From NCBI RefSeq assembly GCF_051710625.1, contig NZ_JBPESN010000049.1, positions 1-16,573 of the forward strand: a stretch of 16,573 nt of DNA. The letters are read 5' to 3'. Origin of the DNA: JBPESN01 sp051710625 (GTDB taxonomy: Bacteria > Pseudomonadota > Gammaproteobacteria > Enterobacterales > Enterobacteriaceae). Below are positions 1-7,344 of this stretch, one piece after another. Positions within the stretch are counted from its first letter, which is position 1. Every line of letters starts with the position of its first letter. The notes beneath the pieces are model-generated. The model was given only the letters and a program-made list of their open reading frames with translations. It did not search any database and was not told where the DNA came from. Position numbers and translations under genes: made by a program.

Positions 1-73
1 TGAAATGGAAAACGAAATATTAAAAAAGGCTACAGCGCTCTTGATGTCAGACTCCCTGAACAGTTCTCGTTAA
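1..73 (+). CDS. IS3-family OrfA, carboxy-terminal fragment
   Basis: Reading from base 2 gives EMENEILKKATALL... and a TAA stop at 71-73. The residues EILKKATA are typical of the carboxy-terminal coiled-coil/leucine-zipper end of IS3-family OrfA, the DNA-binding helix-turn-helix subunit of the transposase. The amino-terminal part lies beyond the window, so the state of the whole gene is unknown. In an intact element, OrfA is made alone or, after frameshifting at bases 22-28, as the OrfAB fusion transposase. Confidence 0.75.
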   Translation, partial: EMENEILKKATALLMSDSLNSSR

Positions 74-942
74 TCGGGAAACTCAGAGCGCATTATCCTG
101 TGGCCACACTCTGCCACGTGTTCAGGGCTCATCGCAGCAGTTACAAATGCTGGAAAAGTCGTCCTGACAGGCCAGACGGCAGGCGAACGGTATTGCGCAG
201 TCAGGTTCATGAACTGCACAGTATCACAGCCATGGTGCAGCTGACGCGAGAAGTATCGCCACCATGGCAACCCAGAGAGGCTTCCAGATGGGGCGCTGGC
301 TCGCAGGCAGGCTTATGAAAGAGCTGGGGCTGGTCAGTTGTCAGCAGCCCGACGCACAGGTATAAGCGTGGCGGTCAGGAGCATGTTGCGATCTCGAATT
401 ATCTTGAGCGCCAGTTCGCTGTAACGGAGCCAAACCAGGTATGGTGCGGCGATGTGACGTATATCTGGACCGGGAAACGCTGGGCATACCTTGCGGTTGT
501 TCTTGATCTGTTCGCGAGGAAACCGGTGGGCTGGCCTATGTCGTTCTCCCCGGACAGCAGATTGACCATCAAAGCACTGAAAATGGCATGGGAAACGCGT
601 GGTAAACCAGCCGGAGTGACGTTCCACAGCGATCAGGGTAGCCACTATACGAGCAGGCAGTTCCGACAGTTGCTGTGGCGTTACCGGATCAAACAAAGTA
701 TGAGTCGGCGTGGTAACTGTTGGGATAACAGTCCGATGGAGCGCTTCTTCAGAAGTCTGAAAAACGAGTGGATACCGGTAACGGGCTACATAAGCTTCAG
801 CGAAGCCACTCATGAAATTACCGACTATATCGTGGGATATTACAGCGCACTCAGGCCGCATGAATATAACGGTGGGTTGCCACCAAACGAATCAGAAAAT
901 AGATACTGGAAAAACGCTAACGCGGTGGTCAGTTTTAGTTGA
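4..942 (+). pseudogene. IS3-family transposase OrfB (DDE), two frameshifts
   Basis: This is the catalytic half of the transposase. Homology runs in three blocks. The first is in frame 1 to about 225 (LRAHYPVATLCHVF, HTH_21-like). The second is in frame 3 from 228 to 350 (SHGAADARSIATMATQRGF, GRWLAGRLMKELGLV). The third is in frame 1 from 352 to the TGA at 940-942. The last block holds the whole rve/DDE integrase core: first Asp in WCGDVTYIW, second in FHSDQGSHYTS, Glu in NSPMERFFRSLK. The lesions look like about two extra bases near 225-227 and one extra C at 348-350. They cancel in phase, but the shifted reading meets a stop at 316-318. The element therefore probably cannot make its own transposase. 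Confidence 0.85.
22..28 (+). promoter_or_regulatory. Programmed -1 frameshift heptamer A AAA AAG
   Basis: In the OrfA frame the codons TTA AAA AAG give the slippery heptamer A-AAA-AAG. A -1 slip moves ribosomes from the OrfA frame (starting at base 2) into the frame starting at base 1. That frame is open from base 4 and reads into OrfB (KGYSALDVRL...). This is the known mechanism for making the OrfAB transposase in IS3-family elements, and position and phase both match. I did not find a convincing downstream pseudoknot by eye. Confidence 0.75.
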
Positions 943-950
943 TTACTACA

Positions 951-1349
951 GTTGAGCAGATAATACTTTTGTGCGACGCCTTTAGCCTGAGGAATAACAA
1001 GTCGTTCCACGATGCCACTTTTGTAATAAATCCAGAGTGCCTCGTTAAACATTCTCAGCCGGAGATAAAGCAGGGCCAGCGGGCTAAACGCCAGTTCAGA
1101 CGCGTTGTCGTCAAGGCGATATTATTCACCGCTAGAAAGCGTTAATAAACGGCTGGCGGGATCGTAGCGGCTAAGATTAGCGCTAAAGCCTTTATTGTAG
1201 CCAACGTCCTGCAGATCCAACAGGGAATAATTCAACGATAGCGCAAATTCTAGCCCTAAATGGTCATTGCCGATAGCGGTGATTAGCGGTAGGCGAAATT
1301 GTATCAAACCGGTACGAGGGGCGACCTGTACTGCAAAAAAGTGGTGCAT
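951..1349 (-). pseudogene. RHS/YD-repeat-type protein, amino-terminal remnant
   Basis: The minus strand from an ATG at 1347-1349, preceded seven bases upstream by AAGGA, encodes a start like that of YD-repeat (RHS-like) surface or toxin proteins. It contains APRTGLIQFRLPLI, GNDHLGLEFALSLNYS and SRYDPASRLLTLSSGE. A TAA at 1122-1124 interrupts it at the position where relatives read SSGEKY, so AAA to TAA is likely. In the same frame, reading resumes with YRLDDN and YYKSGIVERL, another family-like segment, until it meets the insertion sequence near 950. Only about 130 codons of a normally very long protein remain. The assignment comes from recalled family sequence; there are no repeats in the surviving part. 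An upstream in-frame ATG at 1382 is less well supported. Confidence 0.6.
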
Positions 1350-2408
1350 AGCGATATCCTTGTCGTGGGTAATAGGCATCACGGCAAAGGCGTTAGCTTT
1401 GCCTGGGCAAATTACGTTGCAAAGCCGTGCGCAAGTATTATGGCTTAGGAGCTGATGACGGCTATCCGCCGGCGGCGTATCAATCGGACAAGCACGTGCG
1501 GCGCAGGGTACTGCCGAGCCCTGCCGGCTTTGGCCGGGGGCGCGGGCCGCCCGCCGTAAACGGGACAGTGCGTAACGCCGCCGGACGGGCCGGCGACGGT
1601 ACTATTTTCCATGATTGGGCTGTCAATTTTTATAGCATGGCCGGATGGCGGGCACCTCCTGACCCCCGCGGCGCGAGGTCGGCTAGCAAACGCGGCGCAA
1701 GCGGGCGGAACACCGTCGCGGGGATCGGCGTCCCACACAGGGCGTACGGCGGGTAAGCAGCGGCGGCCGGCGCGGCGGGCCGAACCAAATAGAGGGCGGT
1801 CATGCCGTTTCCGCCGCCGGTTGCCATCGTTGCGCAACCCCGCCAGTCAGAGCGAAAGGCTTACAGGGTGGGGCGTCATTATTAGAGCGGCGGACAAACG
1901 ATTGACAGTCGGCAAACCGTCACGCCGGCTTAACCGGTCAATATCTGAGCTCGGGCAACGTCGCCGGCGCTATGCACATTAATACCGGCATCAGTGGTTA
2001 TCACGGCGCTGCCTGTTGCGGGAGCGGACTGGAACGGTAATCCTGTAGAGGGACGAAAAAGGCGGTCTAACATTAACGCATTGGTTGCGGGATTTAGCGC
2101 GGTCGGCAACATGCCCTACATTATTACTCCCAGGGCAAAAGAAAGCGCTGTCATTATATCGCCTTCAGGGCGGAGCGACGCGCTGCCGTTTTATTGCTGT
2201 CGGGACGGAAAATAATGCATTTAATATAAATTAATGTTTTTATTTAAAAAATTTGTATTCGTAACGCAATAAGTACTGTAAATAACAATGATCTCGGGTT
2301 GTTATATTCATCATAAAAGTCATGAAATTTATTATCTGCTGCGCATCGGTTGACCTTTTGTTATTTTTGTCGTTGCTAGGATGATTTTTTACGCTAGGAA
2401 AAGTTCAT
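1350..2408. other. About 1 kb without a recognisable gene
   Basis: From about 1440 to 2215 the sequence is GC-rich and holds overlapping open frames on both strands, but none translates into a family I recognise and none has a convincing ribosome binding site. From about 2216 to 2400 it becomes AT-rich and probably carries the amiD promoter: a possible extended -10 (TGCTAGGAT, 2374-2382) lies shortly before the amiD start, though no -35 at good spacing is clear. The GC-rich part may be decayed coding sequence. Confidence 0.5.
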
Positions 2409-3263
2409 ATGAAGAGGATTATATTGCTTTTGAGCGTGCTGGGGCTAGCGGGGTGCGTTGGGCATCACGTTGCCGAAAAACCGGTCACCAACGTGATTGA
2501 TCATGGCGATTACGCGGTCGATACCTCCTTTCCCTCCCAAGAACAGGATGAACGCGTCCGGTTTCTCATATTCCATTACACCGCCGCGGATGATAAAAAG
2601 TCTCTGCGGCTGCTTACGCACGGTAGCGTGAGCGCCCATTATCTTATTCCCTTCAATCTCGAGCAGTTCAAGGGCAAGCCGGTCGTATTACAGTTGGTGC
2701 CGGAAAATAAACGGGCATGGCACGCGGGCGTAAGCGGCTGGGGCGGCCGGAATAATATTAACGATACGTCCATTGGTATTGAAATTGTCAATGATGGCTT
2801 TCATGAGACTGCCGCAGGGAGACAGTGGCTCCCCTATCATAAGGAGCAGATGGTATTAGCAGCACGCCTGGCCCGGGATACTGTCGCCCGTTACCAGATC
2901 AAACCGCAGAACGTCCTGGCGCACAGCGATATCGCGCCGCTGAGAAAAACTGATCCCGGTCCGCAGTTTCCATGGCAGGCCATGGCGCAGCAGGGCATAG
3001 GCGCATGGCCGGATGCGGCAACAGTGACGAAATATTTACACGGCAAACATCGCTGGGCCGCCGGCGATGTCGCGGCTATCCAGCAGGCGCTGGCCGCTTA
3101 CGGTTACACCATCCCGCAAACGGGGAAAATGGATCCGGAGACAAGGCGCGTTATTAGCGCTTTCCGAATGCATTTTCGTCCAAGCAATATCACCGGTGTC
3201 GCGGACATGGAAACCGAGGCGATTGCCCTTGCGCTGGTGGAAAAATACTGCACTCCCATCTGA
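2409..3263 (+). CDS. amiD: N-acetylmuramoyl-L-alanine amidase AmiD, lipoprotein
   Basis: AmiD is a zinc amidase that cuts the bond between N-acetylmuramic (or anhydro-muramic) acid and L-alanine in peptidoglycan, and is anchored as a lipoprotein to the outer membrane. The 284-residue product starts with a lipoprotein signal ending LAGC (Cys16). An Amidase_2 domain follows, with likely zinc ligands His56 (FLIFHYTAA), His172 (LAHSDIAP) and Asp182 (KTDPGP), and a catalytic-type Glu125 (GIEIVN). The carboxy-terminal part, from about residue 215, is a peptidoglycan-binding (PG_binding_1) domain (IQQALAAYGY, FRMHF). Length fits the E. coli protein (about 276). AGGA precedes the ATG by nine bases. 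The frame is intact. With dacA and rlpA broken downstream, this is the one intact peptidoglycan hydrolase visible in the window. Confidence 0.93.
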   Translation: MKRIILLLSVLGLAGCVGHHVAEKPVTNVIDHGDYAVDTSFPSQEQDERVRFLIFHYTAADDKKSLRLLTHGSVSAHYLIPFNLEQFKGKPVVLQLVPENKRAWHAGVSGWGGRNNINDTSIGIEIVNDGFHETAAGRQWLPYHKEQMVLAARLARDTVARYQIKPQNVLAHSDIAPLRKTDPGPQFPWQAMAQQGIGAWPDAATVTKYLHGKHRWAAGDVAAIQQALAAYGYTIPQTGKMDPETRRVISAFRMHFRPSNITGVADMETEAIALALVEKYCTPI

Positions 3264-3445
3264 AATCGTATTGTGACGACACGTCCGGTTACATATCATC
3301 CGGCATAAAAAACGTCTGGATCGGCGCGGCGGCAAAGGTCGACACCCCGCCGGGTGGTAAAGCGTACACTCTTTTTTCGCTATTTCTTTGCGCTGACCCC
3401 GGCTTTTTGGCTGTAATCTGCATAATTGTTCAGACGTCAGACGCA

Positions 3446-3461
3446 CAATTTGATAAAATTG
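3446..3461 (+). promoter_or_regulatory. Inverted repeat over a possible -10 box
   Basis: CAATTT-GATA-AAATTG is a perfect 6-4-6 inverted repeat 50 bases upstream of the OB-fold gene. It contains TAAAAT (3454-3459), which could act as a -10 element; no good -35 is seen at standard spacing. It could be an operator or simply AT-rich promoter sequence. This is a weak call based only on symmetry and position. Confidence 0.3.
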
Positions 3462-3510
3462 AGGTTTGTTACAGGCAAACGAGAGAGAGACTAATGGAGG
3501 TTTTCCTGTC

Positions 3511-3810
3511 ATGAATCCCGGTACTTCAACCCCTTCTGAAAACGCTGATCAACCGGTGACCACGTTGTCAGGCGTGATAACCAAATCACCTAGTCGTATC
3601 AAGAATACCGCTGGCCGGCCGATGGTCAAAGCGACCATTCTGGCGGAGAGCAAAAAACGCAGCGCTTACCCCCTGACCGCAGTAGGTTTCGATATCATGG
3701 CGCTGGAACTAATGGCGCATTTACGCGGCGAACGCCTGACGGTGACCGGCCGTATGGAGTGGAATGGCAATTATTCCCTTATAGCCGATCAGATAGTCAG
3801 CATGTCGTGA
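3511..3810 (+). CDS. Small OB-fold-like protein, SSB/PriB-like
   Basis: This 99-residue protein is of unknown specific function. After a polar amino terminus of about 20 residues rich in Ser, Thr and Pro, the pattern TLSGVITKSP...GRPMVKATILAE...LTAVGFDIMALELMAHLRGERLTVTGRMEWNGNYSLIADQIVS matches the strand order of an OB-fold. This is as in single-stranded DNA-binding proteins and the primosomal protein PriB: a first strand with a glycine, a central helix and a late G-x-L-x-V-x-G-x strand. The ATG at 3511 is chosen because GGAGG lies ten bases upstream; an in-frame ATG at 3466 has no such site. The frame is intact. No replication or conjugation genes adjoin it, so its partner is unknown. A nucleic-acid-binding role is inference from fold pattern only. 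Confidence 0.65.
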   Translation: MNPGTSTPSENADQPVTTLSGVITKSPSRIKNTAGRPMVKATILAESKKRSAYPLTAVGFDIMALELMAHLRGERLTVTGRMEWNGNYSLIADQIVSMS

Positions 3811-3859
3811 TGTGCCCCCGGCGCGGCAGCGATCGCTGGTGATAGCTTGCTCCGGGAGG

Positions 3860-3887
3860 GGGTCGCCCGCTTGCCGTACGGCGACCC
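3860..3887 (+). other. Stem-loop downstream of the OB-fold gene
   Basis: GGGTCGCC (3860-3867) can pair with GGCGACCC (3880-3887) around a 12-base loop, 50 bases after the stop codon at 3810. There is no T run after it, so it is not a standard intrinsic terminator. It may end or stabilise the transcript. Confidence 0.35.
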
Positions 3888-3888
3888 G

Positions 3889-4077
3889 GGTAGATAACGC
3901 GCTTCTCGCAGGCACAACGGATTTCGCAGGCAGAGCTTCACTCCCCGCCGGAGTGAATCTCTCAGGTAGCGCCACTCGCCGCCAGAGTAAATTTTTCAAG
4001 TTCAGGCGCAGGGCCTCTCCCCGACCTGGTAAATTTCCGAGGCAGAGTGCTCTTCGTCGGCCGAGTGGTCAAAAAGG
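3889..4077 (+). repeat. About five tandem imperfect repeats of 36-40 bases
   Basis: Units start near 3889, 3929, 3965, 4005 and 4041. Each begins with GG(T/C) and carries a core of the type CTC-(C/G)CCG-C-C-GAGT, followed by an A/T-rich (A)AAT(T/C)T tail. In the second unit CACTCC (3939-3944) can pair with GGAGTG (3949-3954), inside an outer AGAG/CTCT pairing; in the third ACTC/GAGT can pair. The copies have diverged considerably, the first most of all. The block lies between the OB-fold gene and yedD, ending about 60 bases before the yedD start. One frame through it is open, but no protein family is recognised. Function unknown. Confidence 0.5.
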
Positions 4078-4138
4078 GGCTAAACCTCATGGTCTATTTA
4101 GTGTTAACATTTCGGTTCTCTTTCACAAGGATCGATTT

Positions 4139-4659
4139 ATGAAGCGAACCCCCGTCATGATATTGCTGGCGGCGGCCCCGAGCGGGTGCGCCAGCGCCCC
4201 GGAATATGCCAAAGTAGTGGCGGCGTCGGCTCCCCAAGGCTATGCCGGTATCTGGATCAGCCCTCACCTCAGAAGGCGCTTGTCAGCCCTGAGGCGGTGG
4301 CCAGCTTGATAATCAGTCGTTCGGGGAACACGCTGGATTGCAGGAGTTGGCAACGAACCATTATCCGGCCGGGCAAACTGACCTCGCGCGACGCACGGCT
4401 GTATAATATTAACGAGAAAAACGAAGTCAGCGCACTGCGCCTGGATCACGATGTTTTACATTATGGCGGTTTCACCCTGCAGCGCAGCACGTCGCCTACT
4501 GAACAGTGCCAGCCGTTTATTGCCGGGCAGGGGGACAATTGGGTGTTCAGAGCCGCGGCGCCCACGGCCAAGGCCCCCGGAACCGGGACGCGTAAAAAGG
4601 CTGGTGTGGTAAGATACCGTGTAACAAGCCGGGGCCGGGCCGCCCCTCGCCGGGGTTAA
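4139..4659 (+). pseudogene. yedD: YedD-like lipoprotein, frameshifted
   Basis: This is the homologue of the small enterobacterial lipoprotein YedD, whose function is not established. The ATG at 4139 has AAGGA upstream and gives MKRTPVMILLAAAPSGCAS...EYAKVVAAS...YAGIW. Homology then jumps from that frame to the next one at about 4256-4266, where QKALVSPEAVASLIISRSGNTLDCRSWQR and FTLQRSTSPTEQCQPF continue it. A single-base loss explains the change. The lipobox reads PSGC rather than LSGC, so a Leu to Pro change (CTG to CCG) may also have damaged lipoprotein processing. After the conserved end near 4530 the second frame runs on to a TAA at 4657-4659 with no further homology. Both lesions point to a gene no longer under selection. 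Confidence 0.82.
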
Positions 4660-5120
4660 TGCGCCTGAAATCCTGCGTTGTCGCCTTCTCCATCCGGTGT
4701 AGAAGGGGGCTGGTAACGCCCCATACGTTGGATTGCAGGCTCAGCCGCGGTTAATGCCTCACGGCGGTAATCGAAGATTGGCAAAAATAATTTGCCTGTC
4801 TTTATGGGTAACCGCAGCCGCATTCTGTTATGCTCCTTCCGCGCGTGATGCGATCTTTTTCCCCTTATCCCGTCTATCGCTATCACCATCCAACCTGGCC
4901 CTGAGCGCCCCGGGATGGTTGCCTCGTGAAACCCGATCCTGAAGATGACGCCATGCGTAGAGGCCGCTTTTAAAGCGATGCCTCGTGTAAATAAATGAAA
5001 GATTACAACTTTTCGGCGAATAATAAACGCCGGAGGGTGTCATAGTTGCTACCTGTACCGCTATTGATAGTTTTTCCGATTGATGCGTTACGTCAGGCAA
5101 CCCGTCATTAGGAAACGTTG
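4660..5120 (+). other. Intergenic, no recognised gene
   Basis: About 460 bases between the yedD remnant and lpxP. Short open frames on both strands show no family resemblance. The stretch from about 4990 to 5100 is more AT-rich and probably holds the lpxP promoter and leader, but I cannot assign -35 and -10 boxes with confidence. Confidence 0.4.
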
Positions 5121-6044
5121 ATGTCGCAACCTCAGAAATTCTCCCCTGCCTTACTGCATCCGCGCTATTGGTTGACCTGGTTTGGTTTGGGCGTGCTCTG
5201 GCTGCTGGTGCAGTTGCCATATCCAGTCTTGCGTCGATTGGGCGGGCTTCTGGGCCGTATGTCGAAGCCGTTTTTAAAACGGCGGGTGAGCATTGCCCGA
5301 CGTAATCTTGAGCTGTGCTTCCCCGATATGGACAGGACACGTCTGGAAGACACGGTGAACAGCAACTTCACCTCGCTGGGCATGGGACTGATGGAAACGG
5401 GTATGGCCTGGTTCTGGTCCGATGCACGCGTCAAACGCTGGTTTGACGTTTCCGGCCTCCAGCATCTGCAACAGGCCAGCCGCCACGACAAGGGAGTGAT
5501 GGTTATCGGTATCCATTTCATGTCGCTGGAACTCGGCGGCAGGGCGATGGGGCTTTGCCAACCGATGATGGCCATGTACCGTCCCCATAACAATAAAGTG
5601 ATGGAGTTTATCCAGACCTGGGGGCGTATGCGCTCCAATAAAGCCATGCTGGATAGAAAAGATCTGCGCGGCATGGTGCATGCCTTGAAGCAGGGCGAAA
5701 CCGTCTGGTTTGCCCCGGACCAGGATTATGGTCCGCGGGGCAGCATCTTTGCACCGTTTTTCGCCGTTCCCCAGGCGGCCACCACGCGCGGTACCTATAC
5801 ACTAGTCCGTCTGGCGCAGCCGCAGCTGGTGCCGGTCGTGTTGATCCGCAAGCAAGACGGGCGCGGCTACCAGCTGTTGATTCAGCCGCCGCTTAGCGAC
5901 TATCCCCAGGACGACGAAATGGCGGCGACCTGTTATATGAACCGGATTGTGGAGCAGGAAATATTGCGCGCGCCGGAGCAATATCTTTGGCTGCATCGCC
6001 GTTTCAAAACGCGTCCACGGGGCGAGCTTTCGCTGTATGTGTAG
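5121..6044 (+). CDS. lpxP: Lipid A acyltransferase LpxP (palmitoleoyl type)
   Basis: This is an inner-membrane, acyl-ACP-dependent acyltransferase that adds a secondary acyl chain to Kdo2-lipid IVA in lipid A synthesis. The 307-residue protein has an amino-terminal hydrophobic anchor (about residues 19-37) and the HX4E catalytic pair His132 and Glu137 in GIHFMSLELGG. It is nearer E. coli LpxP than its paralogue LpxL in several places: PFLKRRVSIARRNLELCFP, GLCQPMMAMYRPHNN and the ending SLYV, where LpxP has SLYI. E. coli LpxP is cold-induced and uses palmitoleate. If this genome lacks lpxL, the gene may instead act all the time, which cannot be judged here. The ATG at 5121 is chosen over a TTG one codon earlier because AGGA (5110-5113) is spaced seven bases from it. 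The frame is intact. Confidence 0.93.
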   Translation: MSQPQKFSPALLHPRYWLTWFGLGVLWLLVQLPYPVLRRLGGLLGRMSKPFLKRRVSIARRNLELCFPDMDRTRLEDTVNSNFTSLGMGLMETGMAWFWSDARVKRWFDVSGLQHLQQASRHDKGVMVIGIHFMSLELGGRAMGLCQPMMAMYRPHNNKVMEFIQTWGRMRSNKAMLDRKDLRGMVHALKQGETVWFAPDQDYGPRGSIFAPFFAVPQAATTRGTYTLVRLAQPQLVPVVLIRKQDGRGYQLLIQPPLSDYPQDDEMAATCYMNRIVEQEILRAPEQYLWLHRRFKTRPRGELSLYV

Positions 6045-6390
6045 TTCTCTAACGAGCCCCATCGTCACGCGCCGCCGACGCGGCGCGCCCAATCCCGGTG
6101 TCGGCTCTCAACCGACGCTTCCGGAATTATCCTAATGCCGCGGAGCTGTGGATAACTTCCCCGATCCAAAAGGACGTGCAATTCGCTAAGTGATTTATCA
6201 CTATAACTATTCTTGATGCTTTTCTACGACTTACTCCCCCTGGGGCAGAGTTTCTTCAACTTTTCGCCCTTTTTCTCAAAATCTGTTATTAATATTACAC
6301 AAAATTACCAGTACACCGGCGACGTCTCTTGGCTACACTGATGAACTTTAAATGCGCATCACCCCTTTCCGCCAATTTGGCAGGTATCTT
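6045..6390 (+). other. Intergenic between lpxP and ydiY
   Basis: The first 90 bases are GC-rich with two stem-loops: 6069-6086, and GTCGG/CCGAC near 6099-6115. From about 6180 the sequence is AT-rich, with TGTTATTAATATTA near 6284-6297 as a possible promoter region for ydiY. No gene is seen. Confidence 0.4.
6069..6086 (+). terminator. Stem-loop after lpxP, possible terminator
   Basis: GCGCCGC (6069-6075) and GCGGCGC (6080-6086) form a 7-bp GC stem with a CGAC loop, 25 bases past the lpxP stop. No T run follows, so intrinsic termination is uncertain. Confidence 0.35.
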
Positions 6391-6905
6391 ATGCTACGCA
6401 ATAAGCGCTTCTGGGCACTCTCTTTGCTGACCACCCTTGGCATCTCGCTGGCCAGTTTTACCACCTTCGCCGACACCGATATTCTTACCGCGCTGGATGA
6501 TCCTTCCACCGTCAAAAAAAGTTTTGATGGTAATGCTCAGGCAAGTTACAACGCCCAAAGCGGTAACACCCGCAACTCCAATCTGGCCGCCAGCACCACC
6601 ATGACGTGGTTCCACCAGTCAAATGCTTACAGTTTTTGGGGCGAAGCGGCCAACAATTCGTCCGACGAGCAGCGCAGTTCAGAGAAATACCAGGCCGGCG
6701 CCCGTGCTCGCCACAACTTCAGCGCGCAAAACTTTCTATTTGCACAGGGGAGCTGGTTAAGCGATCGTTATAACGGTTATCGCTCGCGCGATACGCTTGG
6801 TGGCCGGTTACGGCCGCCAGGTTCTGACCGGGCCTATCCATACCCTGCGTATTGAAGCGGGTCCCGGCGTTCGTCACGATGAATACCAGGGCGGCGCCAG
6901 CCAAT
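6391..6905 (+). pseudogene. ydiY: YdiY-like DUF481 outer-membrane protein, broken
   Basis: This is the homologue of E. coli YdiY, a DUF481 family protein predicted to be an outer-membrane beta-barrel of unknown role. The ATG at 6391 gives a signal peptide ending FTTFA, then DILTALDDPSTVKKSFDGNAQASY, QSGNTRNSNLAASTTMTW and WLSDRYNGYRSRD. Near 6799 an extra G shifts the frame. The family sequence resumes as VAGYGRQVLTGPIHTLRIEAGPGVRHDEY and stops at about GGASQ (6890-6905). About 90 or more carboxy-terminal residues are missing: the sequence changes abruptly into the antisense of crcB. So the gene has both a frameshift and a truncating rearrangement. An ATG at 6352 would add residues before the signal peptide and is not preferred. 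Confidence 0.87.
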
Positions 6906-7269
6906 TCACTAAGCCGATCGCCACCGCCGTCATCAGCAGCGAACCCAGCAGATTCAGCAGGATATTACCCGCAGCCCGGACCAACTGCCCGCCGGCCATC
7001 AAGGCCACAACTTCAGCGGAAAAGGTGGAGAACGTGGTCAAACCGCCGCAAAACCCGGTGGTGAGCAGTAACTTCCAGGCGGGATCCAGCTGCGGCATGC
7101 GTGGGAAGAGCGCAAGCGCTAAGCCGATGATAAATGCCCCGACCAAATTGACAAGCAGCGTGCCGGCGGGGAAGGGCAGACCCGAATGGGTTAATTTGAC
7201 GCTAACATACCAGCGCAGGACACTACCGATACCGCCGCCGATAAACACAGCCGAAAATAAGGCAAACAT
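6874..7269 (-). CDS. crcB: Fluoride exporter CrcB (Fluc)
   Basis: CrcB/Fluc is a small inner-membrane fluoride channel that works as an antiparallel dimer and lowers cytoplasmic fluoride. The 131-residue product has four membrane segments and the family motifs FIGGGIGSVLRWY, the pore-type Asn in LVNLVGAFIIG, and TTGFCGGLTTFSTFSAE. AAAGG lies five bases before the ATG. The last residues (APPWYSS and stop, 6874 to about 6900) lie in sequence that on the other strand is ydiY, so the native tail was probably replaced when the two loci were joined. The core is complete and probably functional. A fluoride-riboswitch-like leader precedes it. In E. coli, ybeM lies between crcB and tatE; it is absent here. 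Confidence 0.93.
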   Translation of the reverse strand: MFALFSAVFIGGGIGSVLRWYVSVKLTHSGLPFPAGTLLVNLVGAFIIGLALALFPRMPQLDPAWKLLLTTGFCGGLTTFSTFSAEVVALMAGGQLVRAAGNILLNLLGSLLMTAVAIGLVNWLAPPWYSS

Positions 7270-7274
7270 AGCAA

Positions 7275-7310
7275 CCTTTCACAATAAGAGTGGGTAAAAC
7301 CCCGGAAAGG
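7275..7310 (-). promoter_or_regulatory. Hairpin that could mask the crcB ribosome binding site
   Basis: On the minus strand CCTTTC (complement of 7305-7310) can pair with GAAAGG (complement of 7275-7280), which contains the crcB Shine-Dalgarno bases AAAGG. This 6-bp pairing lies between the riboswitch-like element and the start codon. It would suit an expression platform that blocks translation unless fluoride is bound. It is inferred from complementarity only; no T-rich terminator is visible in this leader. Confidence 0.45.
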
Positions 7311-7344
7311 AAAACGTGATGTTATGTTCCCCAACACCTGCGGA

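Larger units (their letters stand above)
1..950 (+). mobile_element. IS3-family insertion sequence, right-hand portion
   Basis: The window opens inside an IS3-family element. What remains is the last 23 codons of orfA, the programmed frameshift site and an orfB-type DDE transposase frame. The right end is placed at 950. The sequence finishes with ...ctaca there, so reading inward on the minus strand gives TGTAGTAATCAACT, fitting the TG...CA ends of the family. The coding remnant of the neighbouring minus-strand gene also runs up to about this point. The left end lies outside the window, so the terminal repeat partner and target duplication cannot be checked. The exact boundary is inference; the family is secure. 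Confidence 0.85.

Noticed and set aside
1445..2215. Several overlapping open frames on both strands in GC-rich sequence
   Set aside because: Translations are Arg, Ala, Pro and Gly-rich with no homology I recognise, as expected by chance at this base composition.
3929..4077. Possible tandem glycine riboswitch (AATCTCTCAGG motif in the first clear unit)
   Set aside because: Only one unit has the CTCTCAGG-like stretch. The conserved purine-rich core of that riboswitch is missing, and the downstream gene is not linked to glycine.
3812..4138. Open frame running through the repeat block into yedD
   Set aside because: No ribosome binding site or recognisable protein. It is more likely open by chance, and yedD has its own start signals.
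4656..4889. Minus-strand 77-codon frame between yedD and lpxP
   Set aside because: No recognised family and no convincing ribosome binding site.
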